Below are positions 22,396-34,300 of a stretch of 64,000 nt of DNA, piece by piece (within the stretch, counting starts at the first letter, position 1; the number at the start of each line of letters is the position of its first letter). Location of the stretch: positions 105,936 to 169,935 of the forward strand of contig JANTQF010000049.1 in assembly GCA_032988165.1 (NCBI GenBank), written 5' to 3'. This DNA is from Emmonsiellopsis sp. PD_33. Taxonomy: Eukaryota; Ascomycota; Eurotiomycetes; Onygenales; Ajellomycetaceae. Both the position numbers and the translations under genes were made by a program. A model generated the notes under the pieces. That model had not been told where the DNA came from and did no database searches. It was given only the letters and a program-made list of their open reading frames with translations.

Positions 22396-25300
22396 CTATG
22401 ATGCAACGTTAACAGCCCGCTGCGGTACCTCCCCGCCGGCAGCAGTAGAATCCTGGACCGTACTGCCCGCACCCTCCTCATTCGTGATCACACTGACCGC
22501 GTATCCCGACATGGCCCCCCTCAACTCCTTCACCGCAGCGGCACGACGAGTAGCCACGTCGTCGCGTTTAATCACGTTTCTCAACGCTTCGCTGGCCTGT
22601 ATGAGGCCGTCGATGCTAATGGCATGGTTTGTCATCTGGTGGTTGATATAAGTATACACTGCGGCGGGCGTCGCGCAAGTGGTGAGAAGCTGTTGCTCAT
22701 TCAGTTTGAGCAGCGCGACGGCGACTTGGAAAAAGAATGTGCTGCCGCCACCGCCGTTGTTGGCTATCGGGTCGTTGTCTAGGTTTGTGTTGGTGCTGGC
22801 AGAGTTGGAAAGTAAACCGGTTAACGACGCAGTACTGCCTAGGGTATTATCTGTCTGAGCTTGGCTTATGGACTGGGAGGCTGTTGGCGTGGATATAGAT
22901 GGAGAGCTGGGTGCGTTGAGACAGAAAACAACGTCCCACACGCGGTACAAGGCTTCTGCGGAAAGGCAGTCGGTGAAGACAGACAAGAACCACTGGAACG
23001 TCAAAGCCTCAAGTTCGATTCCTAACTCGTCGAGATGAGCGGACAGCTTAGGCAAGATTTCGGATACATATTGCCGGAGGACCTGCTGATCTGCGCGCGA
23101 CGCCAGCAAGCCATGGTCGTAGTAATGGGCAGGCAGAATATTCTCAATGATCGAAGCGAGAATCCAAAATGCATCTTCCGCAGTGGGCATAATCAGGAGC
23201 AGTGAGGCAGCAATCAAATTCATGCCCTGACAATAACCAACTTCCTGATTACGGCGAGAGTAGGCCAAAAGAACTTCGTTCAGTTTTTGCACACCAGGAC
23301 CCTTGCGGAAGAAGACATTATCCGTCAACGTCCGATGGATGTCCATTTCGATCTGGGCAATGACGGAGGCATCTGTGTCTGGGTTACTGCTGCCCTTAAC
23401 AAGATCGTCATAGTATCCAGGAACTCGCAAGGCAGATGCACCGCTGCATTCCGACCAAATCTTAGCACGGAGAGCAACAGGAATGCCTCCAAGAACGAGA
23501 CTCCTAAATTCGCGCCACTTGGCACGACCGACTTTGCCCTTATTTCCCAGCCCAGTGATACCAACTACCTCACCATCAGCGAGCGATGCTTCAGGCATGG
23601 CAAGAGAGACACTAGGCCGGTCGGATGGTAGGGCAGCAGCAGCCTCGCCTTCTTTTCGGCGCTCTGCACGCACTTTTCGCAGGAATTCGTTCCATTTTAC
23701 CGTGCGGTCACGTTGCAATGAATCGTGAAGTTCAGTGAGGCGTTCAAGGAGTAGTTTCACGGGTTCTTGTTCGGCAGCCGGCACTTGTGCAGCAGACGTT
23801 TCATTCGTTGAACCTGCGAATTCTGCATGGCTCGACACTACCTGTGACATAAGAGCTGATGCTTGTGATGTCGAGCTGACGACCGAAATGGATCCGCCTT
23901 TTTGAACGGCCAGGGAGGAGGAACGAGGCTTGGATTCAGTACCATTGGTCAGTGAGACAATAGGACCAGCGGCTGGAGTATGAGACAGGAGTTCTGTTGG
24001 TTTTGTGGCGATTTTTAGATAATCTTGCCATCGTCGTGCCATATTGGTTCCGTTTTCAAGATCCTCAATTGGCGTGCCATATGAAGAGGACTCTGCACCG
24101 GCGGCTTCAGTTCCCGGGATAGCGTCCGGATCACATCTCAGACTAGTTATTGTTTCCGCAGCGCTTATGCGCTTTGAATCCATATCGGGCGCATCTGCTT
24201 CCCTCTGCCGCTTCTTCCTTCGCTGGTCATAGATGAAACCAAATCGATCCGTAAGCAACTCGCCTGGTTGATAATTTCTATATGTATGAGAAAGGGTCGG
24301 CGGACGAGATTCCATCGGCAGTATAGCATCCATTTCAACAGGACCCAAGTTCGTCGCGCTACTGTTAGTAGCCTTATTAGAATCGGGGGTTGCGGTTTGC
24401 CTGGCGTTAGGGATACCATCACGGCGGGGTGCGGATAGGCTGGTTCTGGAACCTCGAACACTGGACACCGTAGAAGACTTTGTAGACCCTGCCTGCCCAC
24501 TGACACTACCATTCAATCTTTTCAAGGCCGCAACAGCGGATCCACTGGCTTTTGTAGAGTCAGCGGCTGATGACTGCCTGATCCGATTACTTGGTGCATT
24601 GGACGGAGCGCGGCTTTTGGTGCTCACTGAGTCGCCTCCATCCTTTCCCGCTTGTGGGTTCCCCGCAAACAACTTTACAGTCCACGATGCGAATGACCTT
24701 GAGGAACGGCGAGAGTTCACACTGGCATCATCTCCATTTTTCGGTTTGGTGGGTGTCCTTCCGTCCGATCCAACCTGGTCTAGCTTCGAGTCTGGAGGGT
24801 GGAATAGTTGTTCGTCAAGAGCCTTGCGACGGTTTCCTGTTGGGTTAGGCATTTGCAGGTAATCGTCACCTTCATACTGCTCGCCTAAATCGCTCATGAT
24901 ACTGCTTGCTTTGCTGGTTTTCCGACTAACGGTAGCGCTTCCCCAGATATAATCCTGCCATCCACGGGCGATTGTGGAAGACTTTCTCTTCATTGATCCC
25001 GCACTGGAGCTTCGAGAACGAGGATCGCCCTCATTCCGATGTGGGCGTATGGTATCCTGAAAATCCCCCTTCAGATATTCGTCCGGTGACGAGGTGATCG
25101 CTTGGACCCCTACATCATCGCTCATAGCTTGGCTCATCATGTCGTCGATAGTTGGCGATACTTTTCTCGATCCGCTCAACGGGCCAAGGCTCTCGATGCT
25201 GTTTTCTGTCGATTTGTCGGAGGGGTTCTCGAGAACGTAAAGTCTATGCTCAATCGCCTGGTTGGATATTTCAGCTTCACGCAGCATCTTCTTCAGTTCC

Positions 25301-25827
25301 TTCTCTCTTTCGTCGGCGCGCAGTCGTAGGGAGGAGATCTCTGCGTCCCGCAGCGCGAGATCCCGGGCAAACTGCCTAACCAGTTTTACGGCGCCAGTTC
25401 GTGCAACTAACCGCTCGATATGGTCATCACTGGCAAGGTGGAGTGAACCGGGGACGTCTCGTGACGAAATCGAATCGCTAAACAGCGCATTACGCCCAGA
25501 GTTTTGTGGCAGAGACGACGTTAGACCGTCAAGTGTAGCTTTGCGACCGCGGTCGTAACTGGTCCGAGAACTCTCCTCTGATAACAGTGCCCGGCTCAGC
25601 GCATTGTTTAAAGCAGGCTCGCCCCGAAACCCCGCCGGGGATGTATCGGGGGAAAGTGAGGGAAACGATGTGAGGTCCGTTGGGACGTTGGTAGACGAGG
25701 AGGCGGAGAGCCGTTTGAGGGCTTTGGATCGCACCGGTTTGGCCCTCTGGCTTCGTTTCGAGCATGTGGAGGTCTGGGATGAGGAGCGCCGCTGCACACG
25801 AGTATTTGGATCAAGTGTTTCCGCCAT
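22396..25827 (-). CDS. TBC-domain Rab GTPase-activating protein
   Basis: An uninterrupted minus-strand ORF of 1143 residues starting at MAETLDPN. The first ~120 residues are Ser/Arg-rich and look disordered. A coiled coil covers about 130-205 (LALRDAEISSLRLRADEREKEL-like, key words given). A long low-complexity, Ser/Thr-rich region runs to about 680. The TBC domain occupies about 770-1000: it has LGGIPVALRAKIW, the catalytic arginine motif IEMDIHRT (about residue 827) and the glutamine finger YCQGMN (about residue 864), then FTDCLS and YRVWDVVF. Both catalytic residues are present, so active Rab-GAP function is expected, accelerating GTP hydrolysis by a Rab protein in membrane traffic. Two in-domain helices are separated by a Ser/Thr/Asn-rich insert near 1000-1060. 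The target Rab is unknown. The start has no better upstream alternative. Confidence 0.93.
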   Translation of the reverse strand: MAETLDPNTRVQRRSSSQTSTCSKRSQRAKPVRSKALKRLSASSSTNVPTDLTSFPSLSPDTSPAGFRGEPALNNALSRALLSEESSRTSYDRGRKATLDGLTSSLPQNSGRNALFSDSISSRDVPGSLHLASDDHIERLVARTGAVKLVRQFARDLALRDAEISSLRLRADEREKELKKMLREAEISNQAIEHRLYVLENPSDKSTENSIESLGPLSGSRKVSPTIDDMMSQAMSDDVGVQAITSSPDEYLKGDFQDTIRPHRNEGDPRSRSSSAGSMKRKSSTIARGWQDYIWGSATVSRKTSKASSIMSDLGEQYEGDDYLQMPNPTGNRRKALDEQLFHPPDSKLDQVGSDGRTPTKPKNGDDASVNSRRSSRSFASWTVKLFAGNPQAGKDGGDSVSTKSRAPSNAPSNRIRQSSAADSTKASGSAVAALKRLNGSVSGQAGSTKSSTVSSVRGSRTSLSAPRRDGIPNARQTATPDSNKATNSSATNLGPVEMDAILPMESRPPTLSHTYRNYQPGELLTDRFGFIYDQRRKKRQREADAPDMDSKRISAAETITSLRCDPDAIPGTEAAGAESSSYGTPIEDLENGTNMARRWQDYLKIATKPTELLSHTPAAGPIVSLTNGTESKPRSSSLAVQKGGSISVVSSTSQASALMSQVVSSHAEFAGSTNETSAAQVPAAEQEPVKLLLERLTELHDSLQRDRTVKWNEFLRKVRAERRKEGEAAAALPSDRPSVSLAMPEASLADGEVVGITGLGNKGKVGRAKWREFRSLVLGGIPVALRAKIWSECSGASALRVPGYYDDLVKGSSNPDTDASVIAQIEMDIHRTLTDNVFFRKGPGVQKLNEVLLAYSRRNQEVGYCQGMNLIAASLLLIMPTAEDAFWILASIIENILPAHYYDHGLLASRADQQVLRQYVSEILPKLSAHLDELGIELEALTFQWFLSVFTDCLSAEALYRVWDVVFCLNAPSSPSISTPTASQSISQAQTDNTLGSTASLTGLLSNSASTNTNLDNDPIANNGGGGSTFFFQVAVALLKLNEQQLLTTCATPAAVYTYINHQMTNHAISIDGLIQASEALRNVIKRDDVATRRAAAVKELRGAMSGYAVSVITNEEGAGSTVQDSTAAGGEVPQRAVNVAS

Positions 25828-28163
25828 GTTTAGGGCGCTGTCAAAGCAACTGGCAGCCGGGAAGAGGCGCAGGTCTTCATGAATATATTGTCGGGAATGT
25901 TAGATGGCGGAAGTGAGGGGGACGAGGTTGAGAAGGAAATGCAAGCGAGGTAGGACGTCTCCGGAACCGAGCAGTTACATTTAACATGTCTTTCCCGTTT
26001 GCTGGCTGTAGAATACCGGAAGATGGCTTGTTTGTCGGGCAGGAAGAACAGCGCACGGCACCCGACTGCCGAGCAGGCGAAAGTGGGAGGAGGGGCAAAA
26101 AGAAGAGGCAAAGGCGGATGAACAGGAAAGGTAGAACTCAAGGGTGTAGATGTGGAGGTATGTTAGAGTGAAGCGAGGAGACGGCGGGGAGTCGTGGTAA
26201 TGAGGTTGAAGTTGGGCCAAAACATGAATCACCGCCAGCAAATCCTGAAGCGATGATGATGATGTTGATGATGCTGAGCCGTCCCAAAGCAGACTAGCCC
26301 GCTTGCCGTGTTTGGCCTGCCATGACGTGACGTGGCAGGGGTCGGCCCGGGCGATCTATTCTCCGCCGCCCAAACCGGCATGTTTGCCCTGTTTGCCGCC
26401 GTCTGATCGCCCAATGCGTTGGCCGTCATGTGACCTGCAGTTCCGTTTGTGGCACGCCAAAAGCGGCAGGTGATCTCTCTGTGTTTGGATCAGAATCTCG
26501 CATACCTCCTACTAGTATCATGATAGTATCAACATCTATCCGCCTTTCATTTGTCTGGGAAATCCCCTATCACAACAGTTATGAAAGACATAACAGGCTG
26601 TGAGACACTAGCGCCCTTCGACTCATCTTCTGATCCCGCGCGATGGAGATCTCACAGCAAATCGCGACTTGAAACAGCTATTTTATTTTGATCTAGGCTG
26701 ATATGGCACATCCCACAATCCCATTTGAAACCCCGGGCACATGGGTCCCTGGGCTTCATAGGGCTGCCTGATCCTATTTCCTCCGATATTCTGTGGCAAG
26801 TTCATGTCTTCTGATGAAAGTAGTGGCTTCGCGGCTTCCGATAGGGCTGCAAAGTATGCCCAAAATATTTCTGCGATGAATGAAAGGATTCTGATATTTG
26901 TCCAAGCATGGCATCTTGCAACCTGATGTCTGTGTTTAGGAATCCAAGGAAGTGACCACGGCAGGACACAAGGCAACGGGAGAAAGGATCCTATCCGGGG
27001 ACATCTTCCTGAGATCTAGGCTTTCTTCTCTTTCTTTAGGACTATATTCGGAATACATCGTCTCTTGATCAGCGCACTCGATCTGGACTAGGTTGGAAGC
27101 ATAACTTGGGGAGAGCCGATGGCAGTGGATGGGTTATCAAACCCAACTGTGGTGTTCCAAATGGACTTCTCCAGCTTGCTTACGGTTTTTGATTTACGAC
27201 CTAGTCAATAGAGGTGTGCCCATGCGGACTAGATATCAGGGAATCAACCCCTCCGCCGCTCTCCTTACCTGGCAGGTGTGAGCTGACCCTCTACCCATCA
27301 GGCCATGTCTTGATGTTCACTGGATGCCTACCCCTAGATATATGGGGGGAGATTTACAGCCATCCCGTCCTGTTCTGCTGCAAGGCACTCACCACATATG
27401 CCTCTCAACCCCCCGTTAGTTCTTGGTTCCTCAACACCCACGGGTTTTGGCCTCGCTTCCATAGGGCGTATAGGGCCTCTCGTTGGCCAGACCTCCCCAC
27501 CTCTGGAACGCTGACGCCTTCGCCTCGCGGTTTATACACCACGCTGGGGGGGGGGGGAACAATGCGATTGTAATGCATCAATCGAGCCGATTTCGAATCT
27601 CGAATCGAATGGCAACGATGAATTCTACCTTTAGACCAATGATGCTTGATTGTTCACATGGACGTGAATATCAATATGGCAGACCTGCGCGTTGCATACT
27701 GGGCCATGAGAAAGCAGCTCGCAGTCATGTTGGGGTGATTGCGACAGGTTGTACGGCAGCCCACCAAGAGGTTGTATCCAGCCTACTCTATCTTGAGTTA
27801 TTTACAAATTTTATGCAGTACCATAGATGGCTATTAGTAGATTCGTTTGTTCCATTTTGGCATGCCAGGGCATTGTCGTCAGGAGAAGGGGATGTACCCC
27901 CTAAAGCGGCAGCAGATACCCCCCAGCCAAGCCAAGCGCCAACCAGCGGGTAAACCCGTGACTTGAACCTCGGATCTTCCTTTTTGCGGAGAACAAGTTT
28001 ACCGACTGCCGCGCTCGGCAACTCCAGGGCTCCAACGATGCTGCTGGCGCGGTTATAAAAGCGCATAGCCGGCGCCGTGATACTCGACTCCTTCGACATC
28101 TCCGGCGAGGAGTAGTATTAATCGCCAGCCAAGATATACCCTTCAATAAGCACCACAGACACA
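25828..28163. other. Intergenic region with tRNA-like fragments
   Basis: The first ~600 bp are the promoter and leader of the minus-strand TBC gene. From about 27200 to 28030 there are several tRNA-like pieces: the best is the tRNA-Gly-like sequence at 27574-27645 (listed separately); weaker ones, with B-box-like GGTTGATTCC and GGTTCAAGTC, lie on the minus strand near 27240-27310 and 27950-28030. A G12-like run is at 27546-27557. No protein gene was found. Confidence 0.5.
27574..27645 (-). tRNA. tRNA-Gly(GCC)-like gene, probably a pseudogene
   Basis: 72 nt on the minus strand. The acceptor strands GCATCAT and TTGATGC pair at six of seven positions, with A as discriminator. The D arm ends in GGTAGAA and the anticodon arm reads CATCG-TTGCCAT, giving anticodon GCC; this part matches the standard fungal tRNA-Gly(GCC) closely. 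Downstream the structure breaks: an extra T follows the anticodon loop and the T arm (CGAGA-TTCGAAA-TC..TCG) carries a 3-nt insertion in its 3' strand while the variable loop is missing. The total length is normal only because these changes compensate. I read it as a decayed copy, though a functional variant is not excluded. Confidence 0.5.
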
Positions 28164-29361
28164 ATGACGTCCATGGCCAAGCAGCGTCTGCAGGCGCTCA
28201 GCCAGCAGCTCGTCGAAGGCATTCCCGATGCGGGCAACTTTGAGAACATTCCTCGCATTCGCGAGGTTGCTCAGGACTCGGTAGGGCCGTAAGTGAGCCT
28301 GGTGCAATACCGCGTCCTCTGCGCGGGACATTTCTCCCTTCAAAGGATGCCCCCCGCTAACCCGGCAAGATAGGAGAGTCCAGGGAAAGGTGGTCATTGT
28401 AACAGGTAAGCAGTTCTTTATAAAGAAAACCGAATCTTATATCTAACCCGTTCCCCTGGCTAGGAACCAACTCCCCCATCGGCATCGGCCGAGCCAGCGC
28501 ACACCAATTCGCCCGCAATGGCGCAAAGGCCGTCTTCATCTGCGACTTCTCAGACACATATCTCGCCGTCCACAAACGGGAGATGGAATCGCTTTACCCA
28601 GGCGTTGATATCCACGCTCGACAATTCGATGCCGGTGACGAGGAGAAGGTCAAGGCTGTTGTCAACGAGGCCATTGAGAAATATGGCCGGTTAGACGTTA
28701 TGTTCGCAAATGCGGGAATTGTTGGACAGCCAAAGCTTTTTACAGATATTACGGGCGATGAGTTTATGCATACCATGAACACGAATGCGAAGGGGTAAGT
28801 CTACTCTCATCGCCCTATTCCAAGTCCCAGCCGTGTCGAAACCCACCCATCAAACATGATAATCGTATATCAGCATGTACTAACCCACCATCAACACCAA
28901 CCAGCCCCTTTCTCGCCGCCAAATACGCCGCCATAGCCATGAAAATCACCTCCCCCTCCAAACCATACTCAGGCGGCAGCATAATCATGACCGCCTCGGT
29001 CGCCGGCCTGCGCTCCAACGCCGGCTCAACCGACTATTCCGCCAGCAAAGCCGCCGTCGTCTCACTCGCACAAACCTGTTCCTTCCAGCTCGCGGGATCA
29101 GGCATCCGCATCAACGCCCTCTGCCCTGGCGTTATCGAGACGGGCATGACGAAACCCATGTACGACCATGCCAAGTCGCGCGGGACGGAGAAGAAGATCG
29201 GCCAGTTGAATCCGATGCGTAGGGGCGCGGTGGCCGATGAGGTTGCGAGGGTTGCGTTGTTTTTGGGCAGTGATGAGAGCAGTTATGTGAATGGGCAGGC
29301 GTGGGCGGTTTGTGGGGGGTTGAGCGCGGGGCATCCGGTTGTGCCGGGGAAACTGGGGTGA
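28164..29361 (+). CDS. Short-chain dehydrogenase/reductase (SDR)
   Basis: Four exons: 28164-28288, 28374-28405, 28464-28794 and 28905-29361; phases agree and give 314 residues. All introns have GTAAG donors. The Rossmann glycine motif TGTNSPIGIG (T52-G61) is split between exons 2 and 3, and is slightly unusual in having NSP rather than AAS in the turn. ANAG lies in exon 3, the catalytic Ser in MTASVAG (S194), and Y207-x-x-x-K211 in YSASK, followed by NALCPGVIETGM. These define a classical SDR of the 3-oxoacyl-reductase-like type, an NAD(P)H-dependent oxidoreductase in the cytosol or a compartment not evident from the sequence. About 45 residues precede the Rossmann fold, longer than usual. 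Substrate unknown. The next gene is convergent. Confidence 0.9.
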
Positions 29362-29951
29362 TTTATTTAAGCTCGCTTTGTATGTGATTGGGTTGGGTTT
29401 AAGGGGATGGTGGTAGGAGATTTTTTGGGGCTATTTATTTTGTCGCAAGGGAGGTATCATTCCCCCCTGTTTTATGAGCCTATCATTTCCCCCTGAGGCG
29501 AATATAGGGAGATATTAGGCATTGAAGTATTTTAGGGAATTTCAAATATTTCTTGTCACGATAGGTTCGATTGCTTCAGGTCCATTTCGAATATCTTGCT
29601 TTCTTTCCCCTCTACCAACGTGGTTTATATACCAGCCAGGCCATACATTACATATGAGAATAAGTACCACACAAACCCCCCAAGCAAAACATAGACAATG
29701 GCACTAAATGGAATAAAAAATAAAAAATATTAAACCATATCTCCCCCAACCAATACAAAAAGCACAGGTCCAAGCACCAAATACCCAATTCTTCCCATTT
29801 TTACCTCTTCGCTTTATTATTATACATCACTCGATATATTGAAAGCAAAAAACACGCCCCAGCGCCAAACAAAATCAATAAAACAGCCAAACAAAAGAAA
29901 AAGAAAATATGAAGAAGAAGATGAAGAAAAAGATACACTCCATACCCAAAA
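29362..29951. other. Convergent intergenic region
   Basis: 3' flanks of the dehydrogenase gene (plus) and the BCD1 gene (minus). A-rich on the BCD1 side (29700-29940). No gene seen. Confidence 0.5.
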
Positions 29952-31286
29952 TCACCCATTCACCCCACCCCCACCCGCCTCTAAATCCTTATACAGCACC
30001 TCAAGCACCTTCCCCTGATCCACACTATCCAAAAGAACATCTTCATCCGCCTCACTCTCCCCCTCCGCATCAACCTCACTCCCACCCTCACCCTCAACCT
30101 CCCCATCCTCCTTCCCCGCGTTTTCCCTCAAATACACCTCCTCCAACACAAACCGATTCTTCGGCAGCGCATCGGGCGTCCAGGGTAGAACGTAGAAGGT
30201 AGGAAACTCCAGGACGACGCGCTCGCGTAGCGCATCTGTGATTGTGGTTGTGCTGGGGTGGGGGATGGGGATTAGGACGGGGAGGCGGGAGGGGGTGTGT
30301 GGGCGGTGGAGGTAGAAGGTGTGTGTGTGTTTCTGCTCTGGTTCGGGAGTGGATTCGGGGTTGGGTTGGGGGGCTGGAGTGGAGGTGGAGGCGGAGACGG
30401 ATTTGGGTTCTGGTTCCGGACTGAGAGTGTGTGAGAGGGCGGTTGGGCTGCGGGCTCTTTCGTCTTGTGAGTCTGCGGGCATAAACTCATTTCGTATCGT
30501 GATTATCGAAGGTTGTGGTTGCGGAGGTGGAGGTGGAAGCATATCCCCCGCACACTCCCCCTTCTCCTTCTCCTTTCCCTTCCCCTTCTCCTTGTCCCTA
30601 TCATCCCGCCCTCCCATCCCCTTAGCGAACGAACTCCTCTCAAACGCATCCCTCACCCCCGTCGTCTCAAGACACTTGCTAATCCCCCTCCTCCGCTCCG
30701 CCCCCTCAACAACAACCCACTCAACCGTCCAACTCAAACACTTCCACTTCTTATTCCACCCAGTAAGATTCATCTTCGCCCTACTCATCCCCCTAGGCGC
30801 CCTAATAACCATAACCCTCGCCTGCTCCAGGCCCCTCATCAACGCAACCTCCCCCTTAACCGGCTCCTTCCGAACCCGTTTCTTCCTCCTCCCCCCCTCC
30901 CCCCCTTCCTCCCCAGCATCCTGCACCTCGTCACGACGCAACTCAACCCCCCTCCTCTCCGCGCCCCTCTCAGCCCTCTCCACGAACCGCTCAATGCCAG
31001 AGATGAAATTGAAATCCTTATCAAAGGCGGAGGGGGTAGATAGTTCTTTCCGCTTGAGGTAAGCGGCCGGGTCGCGCACGCCGGAGCATTGGGACCATAT
31101 CTTGTGCCGCTTGACACAGGGGAGGGAGCAGGTGGAGGTTAGGCAGCGGGGGCATTTGTATTTGGGGGGGTTGATGTGGCTGTTGGACAAGAAAGTTAGT
31201 TCGGAGTGTGAAAGGAGGGTATTGGGGAGATAAACTTACCAGATGGTACACAGTTCGCTAAGAGATAGCTCGTTTGATTCCTCCAT
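29952..31286 (-). CDS. bcd1: Box C/D snoRNP assembly factor Bcd1 (zf-HIT protein)
   Basis: Two exons on the minus strand: 31286-31240 and 31179-29952; the 60-nt intron splits the fourth zinc-finger codon region with correct phase, giving 424 residues. The zf-HIT finger is complete: C13-x2-C16, C25-x2-C28, C33, C37, H41 and C47 in ELCTICH..PKYKCPRC..CSLPCVKRH, followed by CSGVRDP, a signature of Bcd1/ZNHIT6. Family knowledge: Bcd1 is an essential nuclear protein needed for accumulation of box C/D snoRNAs through Nop58/Snu13 assembly. The middle and C-terminal parts hold LTGWNKKWKCLSWTVEW and a final acidic, low-complexity segment; a Pro/Ser-rich insert lies near residues 240-310. Repeats of C/T-rich codons create long antisense ORFs here that I reject. 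Confidence 0.9.
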
Positions 31287-31375
31287 CCTGTAAATAGCCG
31301 CTCAATATGAAAGGATGGATGCGGTTCAAATAATATCCACGGGATAAAGAGGCAAGTAGATGGCGTAGGTGGCTA

Positions 31376-31397
31376 AATAGATAGATAGATAGATAGA
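31376..31397. repeat. ATAG tetranucleotide microsatellite
   Basis: Five and a half copies of ATAG/GATA in a row, upstream of the BCD1 gene. Confidence 0.85.
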
Positions 31398-34300
31398 CAT
31401 ATGTGTGATCCAACACTCACTCAACCTTCTGGCACATCGAATCTGATCTCATCGCCAAAACGATCGCGGAAAGCTTGGGAGAGTTTACTTTTTTGCCCCG
31501 GAATAACCATTCCACCGACCTTATCGATAAGGGCTTAGCAACTAGAAGATATCGGGACTAGCGTCATTCTGTGATGCTTAGTCAGCTGGGTTTCAACGAG
31601 TTCCAAATGTTAAGCGAGCCAATCATCCCTGTCGCGCCAAGTAATAGCAGCGTTACATTAAGGATGTCGATGACAATTTCCAGCGCTGGAGGGTTGGAGG
31701 GTTGGAGGGCGGGGGGACACGAGCTGGGCAAAAACAAACACAGGGAACCGTGGGGGAGTTTTAAATAATTACAAGAAGTGGGAAAAGAAGGTTGAACGGG
31801 TTCTGGGGCTGCATATTCATATGAGGATGCAATTATTAAGTACTATGTAGGGCGGCTATGTACATGTACTTGCTGATGATTTTCAGATGAGATGTTTCCA
31901 ATCCCGCCAACTCTGTACATGGAGGGGTGTTAGACTTGATGCCAAAAAGGGATTATTTCGGAATGCATTTCTCCACTATGAACGAGGCAGAAGCCTTTTA
32001 AGGAGGCAGGGATGTGTCAAGACCGATCTCTCCGCTCGCTCTCAAGAACGAACCATACATTCATCCATCCATCCATCATGATCCATCGCATGGGGCGCGG
32101 GGGAAAGAACTACTACCCCCCGGATCTCGTATATGGATCTCCAAGCTCACGGGTATCTCAACTAATAAGTTAGATGAGACAGACTGGACAGATGCATGTA
32201 CGGAACCCTCTCCAATTTACACACATGCATGCACCCATGGCCAACCTCATATATCGTCCGCAGTAATCCCGCCATTCCAGGATAGATATGTAGCTTGCTC
32301 AGAGTTTCTCATATTTGATCGGTTCCTCTATGCGCAATGGTAGCGTCGGAATTGTTGGTTGCCGAGAAGCAGGGCGAGGGACTGGGGTAGTAACTACAGA
32401 AGTAGCGCTGGCTCTAAAAAGGAAGCCGCATGGTTATCTCTCCGGGGATGCTAGGGTGGAGGTGACAGCCGAGAAGGGGGCGGGTGTAACTCTCTAGTCG
32501 TAGGATTGCAGCCTCAAGGGAAAGATTCCGCAAGAATACCGGCAAGGGATTCCAGCGGGACGATGTGGTTTTTATTTTCCTTTCCTGTATGCAAAGTCGA
32601 CATGCATAGCTCCCTTCACAGTCCTTGCGGAGTTAAAATAAGATAAACCGTGCAAACTCCTGTTTTCAGACAGTGGTAGTTGAATTTCAACGATCATCGA
32701 AGTCCGTTTCCTCTGCCCTGATCGTCCATCATGCGTATCATCCTGTTGTCAAACGGACTGGGGCCAGCATCCAGCCATTGTCGGATTTTGAAGACACAAT
32801 GATCGGTACGATAGGAAATATTTCGATAACCGGGGATGACACGATGGGGTGGGTTGCATCACAGAAAGGAAGCGCGCACAACTAATGCCATCATCCGCAA
32901 TTCTCATTGAGATGGCTGCAAGGTGGGTTGGTGACGTTATGCTTCCGTCAAGTTGGGTCTTTTCCCTGACATCGTGCGATAGTACGGAGTATGCAAGACA
33001 TAATTGTATGTACATACACGTGTGTCTTCCGCGGCTATTTTAACCTCGCAACTCGCGAGCTGCCCACTGCCCATGTGGCTCCGGAGCTAGGGCTATCGGG
33101 GAGTAGATTGTCGCCGAACTTCGAAGGCCAGCGAGCTTCGATGTCCCCATCTAGCCCCATATCGAATAAATCGATCGGCAGCGCGATTGAAAGAAACGGA
33201 AGGAGACAGTCCACGGATAAAGAGGAGATAATTTAGTTATGCAAGACGAGACCAGACCAGCCAGCCAGCGAGATTTAAACGAGCGATCGGTCTTTTGTTC
33301 CTGCATAAAACCATGCATTGCATGCATGCATCCTGTACGCAGGATGGGATGTAACAATATGACGAACAAAACCAGTTCGTGGGGGAAAACGCTGGATGTC
33401 CACGACCAAGGCGCAGAGTCTTCAATTCCTCCAGGTTTGTAACAACGAACGAACGAAAATTATGCGCAAAGAAAAGCGCCCGTCTTGCTGGATCAGGAGC
33501 TAGAGCCGAGAGCCGAGGACGGCTCAAGACTCGAAAGGAGCGCCTGGAGACTGGAGCCCTGCTCCATGGGCCATGGCTAGTTCCCCCCGTCAGGTTCAGC
33601 TCGCGGCAGTTTCGAATTTTGTGGTGGCAAACGCGGTGGGGTCCGTTTTCATTTTTAATGCATCGCCTTGCTCGAAGCTTCGAAGCGAATGGTTAACATC
33701 ACATCGTCAGTGGGATGCCGGGACCCCCCGGAGGCCAAAGTTAACTAATAACTAGTTAAAAGCACATGGAGGTACTCTGTAGGGGTATCCATGGATGTAT
33801 GTGCGAATGGCAAATGTGGGTAAAAAGTTTTTGAAGTTGGTTATCGCGATCGGCGATACAGCCGATGCGCGAGAGTGCAATAATCGCCAGCCAGGGACAG
33901 CCTACTCCGTAGAGAGGGGAGGGAGGGATAACGGTGATAGCAGAGGAAGGCTGGGGAGAAAGTCATGATGTTTTGGTTTGGTTCAGAAAACGCAGTTGGT
34001 AGTATGAACATCGGCGATGATGATGATGGCTGGTCCGTGGGGAGACAGACAGGCTCTTCGGGGAATTTATCAACCAGTAGAAATCACTTTCTGCTTGTTA
34101 GTTAGCAAATCATACCAGAGAATGCCTGAAAATAAAAGAGAACATATCAGAATTTCAGAGGAGAAGATAGAAGAAAAAAGAATGCTGCTATGCAGGCCAG
34201 ATGGGAATTATTATTGAGATCTCAGCGTTCCACAGTTGTTAGGGACAACATAAAACCCCCACACCCGGCCCAATAAATCTGTGATAGCTTTGGTAAACAA

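Noticed and set aside
27930..28030. A second complete tRNA on the minus strand
   Set aside because: B-box-like GGTTCAAGTC and a 5-bp-like anticodon stem are visible, but no acceptor stem can be formed.
30319..31062. Plus-strand ORF of 247 codons
   Set aside because: Antisense to BCD1; low-complexity codons there avoid stops on the other strand.
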